Assembly: GCA_017523325.1 (NCBI GenBank)
Contig: JAFWWO010000046.1
Coordinates: forward strand, 1 to 64,000
DNA from: Anaerotignum sp.
Lineage (GTDB): Bacteria; Bacillota; Clostridia; Lachnospirales; Anaerotignaceae
Reading direction: 5' to 3'
DNA length: 64,000 nucleotides
Made by a program: the position numbers and the translations under genes. The notes beneath the pieces were generated by a model. The model was not told the DNA's origin. It was given only the letters and a program-made list of their open reading frames with translations, and ran no database searches. This document shows, one piece after another, positions 9,862 through 17,168 of this stretch; within the stretch, counting starts at the first letter, position 1, and each line of letters opens with the position of its first letter.

Positions 9862-10419
9862 TTATACCGCAAGGATATCCTTACATTTTTCCTCACATTT
9901 TTTATCAATCTCGGCAATGAATTTATCTGTCAGCTTTTGCGTATCGTCCTCCAGATCCTTCAATTCATCTTCTGTGATTTCTTTCTGTTTTTCCATTTTT
10001 TTGAAGCTGTCCATCGCATCTCTTCTGATGTTACGAATGGCAACCTTAGAGGTTTCCGCTTTCTTTTTTACGTCCTTTGTCAATTCCACTCTGCGTTCCT
10101 CTGTCAATTCAGGGAAAACAAGACGAATGACCTTACCGTCGTTATTGGGATTGATGCCCAATTCGGACATATTGATGGCCTTTTCAATGGCCTTTACCAT
10201 AGAAGCATCCCAAGGCTGAATTTGAATCAAACGCGCTTCGGGAACGGTAATATTCCCCACCTGATTGATGGGCGTAGGCGTGCCGTAATAATCCACCATG
10301 ATTTTATCCAACACATGGGGATTTGCACGACCGGCACGAATGGTACCGTAATCACTTTCCAGTGCCGCAATGGTTTTTTTCATTTTTTCTTCATAGGGTT
10401 TTGTCAATTCAGATGCCAT
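9862..10419 (-). CDS. frr: Ribosome recycling factor
   Basis: RRF, with EF-G, splits the post-termination ribosome. The protein is 185 residues, the standard length, and is mostly helical. It has typical RRF sequences: GRANPHVLDKIMVDYYGT, TPINQVGNI, an arginine-rich ELTEERRVELTKDVKK segment and the closing DELKDLEDDTQKLTDK helix. AGGAGG precedes the ATG. It lies 26 bp after pyrH and about 60 bp before uppS, the conserved order. Confidence 0.98.
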   Translation of the reverse strand: MASELTKPYEEKMKKTIAALESDYGTIRAGRANPHVLDKIMVDYYGTPTPINQVGNITVPEARLIQIQPWDASMVKAIEKAINMSELGINPNNDGKVIRLVFPELTEERRVELTKDVKKKAETSKVAIRNIRRDAMDSFKKMEKQKEITEDELKDLEDDTQKLTDKFIAEIDKKCEEKCKDILAV

Positions 10420-10445
10420 ATCGCTTTCCTCCTGTAATCACAAAA

Positions 10446-11153
10446 TTAAGAAACAGTTACAATGGTACCGATTTTTTCGCCGCCTACTGCGCGGATAATG
10501 CTGTTTTCTTCGTTCAAACCGAAAATGATAACGGGTATCTTCCGCTCGAAGCAAAGGCTGGCGGCTGCCATATCAATGACCTTCAAATTATTCTTCACAA
10601 TGTCTTCGGATTTGATCATGTCTATCTTCTTTGCGTTGGGATTCACGGCGGGGTCATCATCATATACCCCGTCGATGCTTTTTGCAAAAAACAGACCATC
10701 TGCTTCCAGTTCCGCTCCTCTTAAGGCTGTGATGGTATCGGTGGAGAAGAAAGGATGTCCCAGCCCTGCGGCAAAAATAACCACTTTCCCCGCATCCAAA
10801 TGGGCAATCGCCCTCTCCTTAGAGAATTGCTCTGTCATAGTACCCACAATAATGGGCGTCTGCACAACAGCCGTCACGCCATTTTGACGAAAGGCATCGG
10901 CAAGATAGATGGCATTCATCACCGTTGCCAACATACCAATCTGGTCTGCTTTGGTGCGATCCATTTCAGAGCCGGCACTTCTGCCCCGCCAGAAATTTCC
11001 GCCGCCTACAACCAGACAAATTTGCGTCCCTTTTGCCATGACCTCTTTGATTTGCGCAACCAATCCCCAAATAACGGTATCGTCAAAGATGACACCGTCC
11101 TTCTCTCCGGCCAAGGCTTCGCCGCTGAGTTTCAGCACAATTCTCTTATACAT
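10446..11153 (-). CDS. pyrH: UMP kinase
   Basis: PyrH phosphorylates UMP to UDP in pyrimidine nucleotide synthesis. The 235-residue protein is of the bacterial amino acid kinase fold: VLKLSGEALAG near the N-terminus, VVGGGNFWRG, the RTKADQIGMLAT motif and the DTITALRGAELEADGLFFAK region. AAGGAGG precedes the ATG. It is the first gene of the operon that runs to polC. In many bacteria rpsB and tsf stand directly upstream; here they lie at 33.8-35.6 kb, and pyrH has its own promoter (11340-11368) and a hairpin in its leader. Confidence 0.97.
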   Translation of the reverse strand: MYKRIVLKLSGEALAGEKDGVIFDDTVIWGLVAQIKEVMAKGTQICLVVGGGNFWRGRSAGSEMDRTKADQIGMLATVMNAIYLADAFRQNGVTAVVQTPIIVGTMTEQFSKERAIAHLDAGKVVIFAAGLGHPFFSTDTITALRGAELEADGLFFAKSIDGVYDDDPAVNPNAKKIDMIKSEDIVKNNLKVIDMAAASLCFERKIPVIIFGLNEENSIIRAVGGEKIGTIVTVS

Positions 11154-11249
11154 AAATCACAAGCCTCCTTACCTTACTAATGTAACATAAATTACAAAAA
11201 AATACCACTCTATTTTTCTTTCAATTTCCTTATGCTCCTTTTCTCCGAA

Positions 11250-11286
11250 AAAAGGAAACGCCTTCAAATTTTAAGCGTTTCCTTTT
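11250..11286 (-). terminator. Terminator-like hairpin in the pyrH leader
   Basis: On the minus strand AAAAGGAAACGC (11286-11275) pairs fully with GCGTTTCCTTTT (11261-11250), followed by more T. It lies downstream of the pyrH promoter and about 100 nt before the pyrH start, so it could attenuate the whole pyrH-polC operon. The T-run is interrupted by C, so termination may be partial. Confidence 0.5.
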
Positions 11287-11339
11287 CATTTTTCAAACCC
11301 TTTGTTTCGGATATGATTGGGGAAAAATTGTCTGCAATT

Positions 11340-11368
11340 ATTATACGAAATACCGCAGATATTTTCAA
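11340..11368 (-). promoter_or_regulatory. Sigma-A promoter of the pyrH operon
   Basis: TTGAAA (11363-11368) and a perfect TATAAT (11340-11345) are separated by 17 nt on the minus strand. The expected start is near 11333, which gives a pyrH leader of about 180 nt. Confidence 0.75.
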
Positions 11369-11450
11369 CTGTTTCCGGCAGAATCCCATTTTTTTATACA
11401 ATACTGTCATTTTGTCCGAAAAAAGATAAAATTCTTGCTTAGAAATTCAT

Positions 11451-11484
11451 AAAAAAGGCATACTCCGCAAAAGTATGCCTTTTT
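11451..11484 (-). terminator. Terminator after pyruvate carboxylase
   Basis: AAAAGGCATACT and AGTATGCCTTTT form a 12-bp stem with a 7-nt loop, followed on the minus strand by T-runs. It begins 8 nt past the pyc stop codon. Confidence 0.85.
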
Positions 11485-11491
11485 CCGTTTT

Positions 11492-14400
11492 TTATCCTTC
11501 CTGTGCGAAGGAAACCAGCAAGTCGCCCTGACTGACTTTCTCGCCTTCGATAACATAAATTTTATCTACAATGCCATCTTCCTTTGCCACAATAGAGGTC
11601 TCCATTTTCATGGCCTCTACCGTCAGTACAGGCTGATTTTTCTTCACTTCGTCCCCTTCCTTCACCAATATTTTACTAATGGTGCCGGGGATACTGGAAC
11701 CAAGGTGGAAGGGATTATTCTTATCCGCTTTCAGCCTACCGTCACTCTTGACCTCCAGATTTTTATCCAGAACCTTAATTTCACGCATGACACCGTTGAT
11801 TTCAAAGGTCAGGGTACGGAAACCATCGGCATCGGGGTCGGACATATCTATATATTTAATCAGAATATTCTTACCTTCACCGATTTCAATGGAGGTTTCC
11901 TCATTTTTCGCCAGACCATAGAAATAAACGTCACTTGTCAGCTTAGAAACATCGGTATAATACTCCCAATGGTAGCAATAATCATCGTACACCTTCGGGT
12001 ACATAGCATAACTGATGATATTTCTGGGGTTGATACGCTTCATGGTATGGGTTTCCAGAAGATACTTCTCAATTCCCTTCAAATCCGCAGGCTCCATCAA
12101 TGCACCGGCTCTGCCTTCAATGGGTTTCTGGCCTTTCAGCACGATTTTCTGCAATTCTTCGGGGAAACCGCCCTCCGGCTGGCCGATATTGCCCAGGAAA
12201 TAATCCACCACAGAATCGGGATAGGAAATATCTCGACCCTCTGTCAGGATATTATCTTTATTCAAGCCATTCTTAGACATGAATATGGCCATATCCCCCA
12301 CTACCTTAGAGGACGGGGTTACCTTCACGATATTACCCAGCAAATCATTGGCCTGTTTATACAGTTGTTTGATTTCTTCAAAATTATCGGCGGAGCCCAT
12401 GGCCTTTACCTGTGCCAACAGATTGGAATACTGACCGCCGGGAATTTCATATTTATAAATTTCCGTATTGGGTGTTTTCATTTCACTTTCAAAGCCTGTG
12501 AAAATCTGACGCACGCCCTGATAATAATGGCTCAATTCAATGAGTTGGTCGGGGTCTAAGCCTGTATCACGCTCTGTGTCCTTCAAAGCCTCTACAACGG
12601 CATTCATGGAAGGCTGGCTGGTCAGGGAACTCATGGACTGAATCGCCAAGTCCACAATATCCACCCCTGCTTCCGATGCCATCAGCACGGTGCTGACACC
12701 GTTACCTGTGGTATCATGGGTATGCAGATGTAGAGGGATATGTAATTCCTCTTTTAATGTACGGAACAGTTGCTTTGCCGCATAGGGCTTCAACAGCCCG
12801 GCCATATCTTTAATGGCAAAAATATGACAGCCCAAAGCCTCCAGCTCTTTCGCCTTACGCACATAATAATCCAGCGTATATTTCTTTTCGTTGGGGTCCA
12901 AAATATCACCTGTATAACAGATCGCACCCTCTACGATTTTTCCTGTCTTTAATGCCTCTTCAATGGGCATTTTCATATTCTCTACCCAGTTCAGGCTATC
13001 GAAAATACGGAATACATCTACGCCCCGCTCTGCGGAAACCTTAATAAATTCCTGTACCACATTATCGGGGTAGTTGGCATAACCCACCGCATTCGACGCA
13101 CGCAAAAGCATCTGAATTAATGTATTGGGCATCGCCTTGGAAAGCTGTTGCAGACGAATCCACGGAGATTCCTTCAGGAAGCGGTACGCCACGTCGAAAG
13201 TAGCACCGCCCCACGCCTCCACAGAAAAGGCATTTGCCATTGCCATATTGGTGGCAGGTGCGGCAACAATCAGGTCATTGGTACGCAGTCGGGTGGCCAT
13301 CAAAGACTGATGGGCGTCACGCATGGTCGTATCCGTCACAAACAGACGTTTTTCTTTCATGATGCTCTGGGTAAAGTCCTTGGCGCCCATTTTCAGGAAA
13401 GCATCTTTTGCACCGGAAACAGGTATGGTAGACCCGTCCTCCGCCATGCCAAAGGAAGGCGGTACAATGGGGTCAAATTCCGGCTTATGCCCCTTGGATT
13501 CATTGACAATCTGATTACCGATAAATTCTGCAATTTTTGTTGCTCTATCCTTGCCCAATACAATATTGAACAAATCCGGTGTATGCTCAATAAATGTAGT
13601 GGTACATTTCCCATCATTCCATGTTTTGCTCTGCAATACGTTAATCAGGAAAGGAATATTTGTCTTTACACCACGAATACGGGTTTCTTTTACCGCGCGG
13701 ATAGCCTTGCTTGTTACACCCTTAAATGTTCTGTCATGGGCAATGATTTTTACCAACAGACTATCGTAGAAAGGCGTAATTTCCGCTCCTGTATGGGCCG
13801 TACCACCGTCCAAACGGATACCATTGCCTGCAGGGGAACGATACACGCTGATTTTGCCTGTATCGGGCAGGAAATGATTGGCGGGATCTTCCGTTGTGAC
13901 ACGCAACTGAATGGAGTATCCGTTGCATTTTATCTCCTCTTGGGACGTGATGCCAATTTCCGGAGAATTTAATGGATAGCCTTCCTCAATCAACACCTGA
14001 GCCTGCACAATATCCACGCCGGTCACCGCCTCCGTAACGGTATGCTCCACCTGAATACGGGGGTTCATTTCGATGAAATAGTAATTTTCATCGGCATCTA
14101 CCAGAAATTCCAGTGTGCCGGCATTTTTATAGCCAACGTGCTTGGAAAGCCGTACCGCATCGGCAAAAATCTTCTCCCGCACACTGTCGCTTACCGTAAA
14201 AGCAGGGGCAAACTCCACAACCTTCTGGTGGCGTCTTTGTACGGAACAGTCACGGTCATACAGATGGACTACATTGCCGTACTTATCCCCTAAAATCTGC
14301 ACCTCAATATGCTTGGGGTCACGCAGATATTTTTCTACAAAAATTTTGTCATCGCCGAAGGCTTTTTTTGCCTCATTTCTTGCCTCTTCAAATTCTTTAG

Positions 14401-14956
14401 GCATTTCCTCAGCAGAATTGACAATACGCATCCCTCTGCCGCCGCCGCCATTGGAGGCCTTCAGCATAACGGGATACCCCACTCTTTCCGCTACCTCCAT
14501 CATTTCATTCAAACTTCTGACTGCATGGTCAACACCGGGTATAATGGGCACATTACATTCGATTGCCATTTGCTTGGAGGAAATTTTATCCCCCATGGCA
14601 TACATGACATCTACATTCGGGCCGATAAAAGCAATTCCTGCCTTATCGCAAGCCTCTACAAACTCAGGGTTTTCGGAAAGGAAACCATACCCGGGATGAA
14701 TGGCATCTACGCCCTTCGCCTTCGCAATTTTAATGATATTATCAATATCCAGATATGCGTCAATGGGGCCTTTTTCGGGATTGAGCATATAAGCCTCGTC
14801 CGTTTTGGTACGGAAAAGGGAATATTTATCCTCCTTGGAAAAAATACCGACGGTCTGAATCCCCAGTTCATTTAACGCACGATATACACGAATGGCAATT
14901 TCACCGCGGTTTGCCACCAGCACTTTCTTGAATTGTCTAATTTGTACCTCCTGCAT
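11492..14956 (-). CDS. pyc: Pyruvate carboxylase
   Basis: A biotin enzyme that carboxylates pyruvate to oxaloacetate with ATP and bicarbonate, an anaplerotic step. All three functional parts are in one chain of 1154 residues, as in Bacillus PycA. The biotin carboxylase is at about 10-460, with the ATP loop GGGGRGMR and EMNPRIQVEHTVTE. The carboxyltransferase is at about 535-810, with TMRDAHQSLMATRLR and HLHTHDTTGNG. A linking allosteric domain follows, then a C-terminal biotinyl domain with AMKMET, the modified lysine being near residue 1113. The ATG at 14956 has AAGGAGAG upstream; an in-frame ATG at 15016 lacks one. The gene has its own promoter and terminator. Confidence 0.97.
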   Translation of the reverse strand: MQEVQIRQFKKVLVANRGEIAIRVYRALNELGIQTVGIFSKEDKYSLFRTKTDEAYMLNPEKGPIDAYLDIDNIIKIAKAKGVDAIHPGYGFLSENPEFVEACDKAGIAFIGPNVDVMYAMGDKISSKQMAIECNVPIIPGVDHAVRSLNEMMEVAERVGYPVMLKASNGGGGRGMRIVNSAEEMPKEFEEARNEAKKAFGDDKIFVEKYLRDPKHIEVQILGDKYGNVVHLYDRDCSVQRRHQKVVEFAPAFTVSDSVREKIFADAVRLSKHVGYKNAGTLEFLVDADENYYFIEMNPRIQVEHTVTEAVTGVDIVQAQVLIEEGYPLNSPEIGITSQEEIKCNGYSIQLRVTTEDPANHFLPDTGKISVYRSPAGNGIRLDGGTAHTGAEITPFYDSLLVKIIAHDRTFKGVTSKAIRAVKETRIRGVKTNIPFLINVLQSKTWNDGKCTTTFIEHTPDLFNIVLGKDRATKIAEFIGNQIVNESKGHKPEFDPIVPPSFGMAEDGSTIPVSGAKDAFLKMGAKDFTQSIMKEKRLFVTDTTMRDAHQSLMATRLRTNDLIVAAPATNMAMANAFSVEAWGGATFDVAYRFLKESPWIRLQQLSKAMPNTLIQMLLRASNAVGYANYPDNVVQEFIKVSAERGVDVFRIFDSLNWVENMKMPIEEALKTGKIVEGAICYTGDILDPNEKKYTLDYYVRKAKELEALGCHIFAIKDMAGLLKPYAAKQLFRTLKEELHIPLHLHTHDTTGNGVSTVLMASEAGVDIVDLAIQSMSSLTSQPSMNAVVEALKDTERDTGLDPDQLIELSHYYQGVRQIFTGFESEMKTPNTEIYKYEIPGGQYSNLLAQVKAMGSADNFEEIKQLYKQANDLLGNIVKVTPSSKVVGDMAIFMSKNGLNKDNILTEGRDISYPDSVVDYFLGNIGQPEGGFPEELQKIVLKGQKPIEGRAGALMEPADLKGIEKYLLETHTMKRINPRNIISYAMYPKVYDDYCYHWEYYTDVSKLTSDVYFYGLAKNEETSIEIGEGKNILIKYIDMSDPDADGFRTLTFEINGVMREIKVLDKNLEVKSDGRLKADKNNPFHLGSSIPGTISKILVKEGDEVKKNQPVLTVEAMKMETSIVAKEDGIVDKIYVIEGEKVSQGDLLVSFAQEG

Positions 14957-15042
14957 GGAATCACTCTCCTTCTTTCGTTTGATACGATTTATCCGCAGAT
15001 GCCTTACCGGCACCAACGGAGGAAAATCGTAAATTACCTTTC

Positions 15043-15071
15043 ATTATACAATAGTTTCGCCCATTCGTAAA
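15043..15071 (-). promoter_or_regulatory. Sigma-A promoter of pyc
   Basis: TTTACG (15066-15071), a 17-nt spacer and a perfect TATAAT (15043-15048) on the minus strand, about 90 nt upstream of the pyc start. Confidence 0.7.
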
Positions 15072-15085
15072 CGAAAAAATATCAA

Positions 15086-15111
15086 GAATATGTATGTTAT
15101 GAAATACATTC
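15086..15111 (-). terminator. Weak hairpin downstream of radA
   Basis: On the minus strand GAATGTAT pairs with ATACATaTTC (one bulged base), followed by TTGATATTTTTT. It is the only terminator candidate between radA and pyc. The stem is A/T-rich, so termination may be poor. Confidence 0.35.
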
Positions 15112-15133
15112 CGCCGCTTGATGCATAGGATTT

Positions 15134-16504
15134 TTATTTTTTACCAAAGACCATGCCCAACAATTGGGAAAGGGATTTCACCTCAACTACTTCCATTCTC
15201 TCCAGTGGGATCTGCCGCATTCCGCCGGCAGGGATAAATACCTTTGCAAAACCCATGCGGTCCAATTCTTTCACACGGCTTTCCATGGACGGCACCCGCT
15301 TCAATTCTCCCGTCAGCCCTACGTCGGCAATAAAGGCCCAATCCGCAGGAATAGAACGGTCATAATAAGAAGATGCAATGCTCATCAATGCCGCCAGATT
15401 TGCCGCCTGCTCCTTCAAATAAAGGCCTCCCGTGGTCTTCATAACCACATTTTTATCATACAGCTTTATCCCGCCCCGCTGTTCCAAAATGGAAAGCAGG
15501 GTATTCAGCGTATCCTTTTTCATGGCCTCACTAATGCGGGAAGGATAGGGCGTAAAAGATGCCGAAACAAGACTCTCAATCTCCGCAATTACCGGACGGG
15601 AGCCTTCCTTTAGTACCGTTATGGCACTGCCGGAAACCATATCCCCCTTTCGCCGCTTTGTCACAAAATATTCCGAAGGGTTATCAATGGACGCCAGTCC
15701 TGTTTCTGTCATGGTAAAAAAACCCATCTCTCCCGTACTGCCGAAACGGTTTTTGGTTGCCACCAGACACCGTAATTCGTCGGCACCTTCTCCTTCCAGC
15801 ACCAGTACCGTATCCACCAAATGCTCTAACGCCCGCAATCCGGCAATTTCATCACTTTTATTCATCTGCCCAATCACCAGCGCCGCCCGTGGACGGGCTT
15901 TATTTTTAGCCTGCTGCACCAAAGCGGAAGCACATTCCATGGTTTGGGTCGGGTTCCCTGCACGAGAGGGCAAAAATTCCGCCAGTGTAAAGGTCTGGAT
16001 ACTATCCAATATAATCAAATCCGCATCGATCTCTCCGATTGCCGCCAGCACCGCATCCATGGAGGTATCTGCCAAAATCCAGATATTTTCCTCAATCCGT
16101 TCTAAAATCCGTTCCGCTCTATTCTTTATTTGGCTATCGCTTTCCTCACCGGAGGCATATAATATGCGATAGCCCTGCTTTGCCAGTGCCGATGCCGCCA
16201 TCAGGGATAATGTGGATTTCCCCCCGCCGGGAGGAGAGGTGATAATTGTGACAGAATCCCGCACAATGCCGCCGCCCATGACACGGTCAAATTCCGTAAT
16301 TCCCGTCAAAAGCCTTTGGTCATTTCCCGTTTGGACCTCCTTTAATCGCGACAGGGAGGGTTTCACGGCAGCCGTCCCTTTCCCTTCTTTTCGCTCCTCT
16401 ATTTCCCGGAAGCTGTTCCATTCCCCGCAATTCGGGCATTTTCCACTCCATTTCGGGCTTTTGTATCCACATTCCGTACATTGATATATGGTTTTTGTTT
16501 TCAT
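15134..16504 (-). CDS. radA: DNA repair protein RadA
   Basis: RadA is a RecA-related ATPase that helps process recombination intermediates by driving branch migration. The 456-residue protein has an N-terminal four-cysteine zinc finger (YQCTECGYKSPKWSGKCPNC), a RecA-like core with Walker A GGGKST (about 93), the family-specific KNRFGSTGE motif (about 250) and a C-terminal Lon-like domain without protease residues. The start follows an AGGTGG site. Upstream is a strong terminator, so radA needs its own promoter in a short spacer of about 40 bp, where I do not see a clear one. Confidence 0.96.
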   Translation of the reverse strand: MKTKTIYQCTECGYKSPKWSGKCPNCGEWNSFREIEERKEGKGTAAVKPSLSRLKEVQTGNDQRLLTGITEFDRVMGGGIVRDSVTIITSPPGGGKSTLSLMAASALAKQGYRILYASGEESDSQIKNRAERILERIEENIWILADTSMDAVLAAIGEIDADLIILDSIQTFTLAEFLPSRAGNPTQTMECASALVQQAKNKARPRAALVIGQMNKSDEIAGLRALEHLVDTVLVLEGEGADELRCLVATKNRFGSTGEMGFFTMTETGLASIDNPSEYFVTKRRKGDMVSGSAITVLKEGSRPVIAEIESLVSASFTPYPSRISEAMKKDTLNTLLSILEQRGGIKLYDKNVVMKTTGGLYLKEQAANLAALMSIASSYYDRSIPADWAFIADVGLTGELKRVPSMESRVKELDRMGFAKVFIPAGGMRQIPLERMEVVEVKSLSQLLGMVFGKK

Positions 16505-16540
16505 CTTTCCACCTGCCTCTGTCCAACATCTGGATTTACA

Positions 16541-16575
16541 AAAAGTGGGCTGTAATTTGATTACAGTCCACTTTT
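16541..16575 (-). terminator. Terminator between the 16.6-kb gene and radA
   Basis: A 16-bp arm AAAAGTGGGCTGTAAT pairs with ATTACAGTCCACTTTT with a single G-T wobble and a 3-nt loop, ending in a T-run on the minus strand. It follows the stop codon of the small conserved gene. Confidence 0.85.
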
Positions 16576-16582
16576 GATACCA

Positions 16583-16996
16583 TTAACCGATTTTTTCGAT
16601 TTCCACAGCAGGCTGATTGCCTTGCAATTCTATGCTAAAATTGATTTTCCCTGCCAGATTGGTTTTCATTTTTCCCACATTGACATCGTCAATCAGAATT
16701 TTATACTCCGTTTCCGGCTCCAGCTCCATGGTAATCTGCAAATCCTCGCCGCCCTCTACCGTAAAACGAGCACCCTTATCATTCATTTCAAAATGATGTA
16801 CCGTTGCACCGGGGACCGCTTCTAAAAGCATTTTTCCGTTTTTCTCCAGCTTTGTGATTTCGCAGAATGTTTTTACTTTATATAAATCTCCATTCACTTC
16901 AAAATCCTGCACCTTTTTCTTCTCGTCCATCAGATAATTTCCGAAGCTGATGGTGCCGTTATCTTCCTGTCGAATCAATTCTTCAATGACTGCCAT
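16583..16996 (-). CDS. Conserved protein of unknown function
   Basis: A 137-residue soluble protein with no signal peptide or membrane segment. From memory, similar short proteins are common in Lachnospiraceae and are sometimes labelled endosialidase, a label I cannot support from any catalytic motif. The sequence alternates short beta-like stretches (FEVNGDLYKVKTF, ARFTVEGGEDLQITMEL, NLAGKINFSIELQ), suggesting a small beta-sandwich. The start at 16996 has AGGAGG at good spacing; an in-frame ATG further upstream has none. It stands alone between its own promoter-like site and a strong terminator. Confidence 0.8.
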   Translation of the reverse strand: MAVIEELIRQEDNGTISFGNYLMDEKKKVQDFEVNGDLYKVKTFCEITKLEKNGKMLLEAVPGATVHHFEMNDKGARFTVEGGEDLQITMELEPETEYKILIDDVNVGKMKTNLAGKINFSIELQGNQPAVEIEKIG

Positions 16997-17032
16997 TTTG
17001 TGTATACCTCCTACTTCTATCCCCATAGAGCA

Positions 17033-17054
17033 GGCAGTCTTTTTGCCGACTGCC
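17033..17054 (-). promoter_or_regulatory. Leader hairpin upstream of the 16.6-kb gene
   Basis: GGCAGTC (17033-17039) and GACTGCC (17048-17054) form a 7-bp stem with an 8-nt loop in the leader, about 37 nt before the start codon. No T-run follows, so it is not a terminator. It could shape translation or RNA stability. Confidence 0.35.
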
Positions 17055-17104
17055 ATCACTCCTTGTTTCCTTGCAATATTTTATTTTTGGCTTTGCCTGC
17101 GATG

Positions 17105-17110
17105 ATTATA
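17105..17110 (-). promoter_or_regulatory. Probable extended -10 promoter
   Basis: TATAAT preceded by TGT (extended -10) on the minus strand; no good -35 box is visible. It would drive the small conserved gene at 16.6 kb separately from clpC. Confidence 0.4.
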
Positions 17111-17168
17111 ACACAAATTATCTTTGAGGTATAGACCAAAAATTCAGATTTTTTCTAAAAACATTTCC

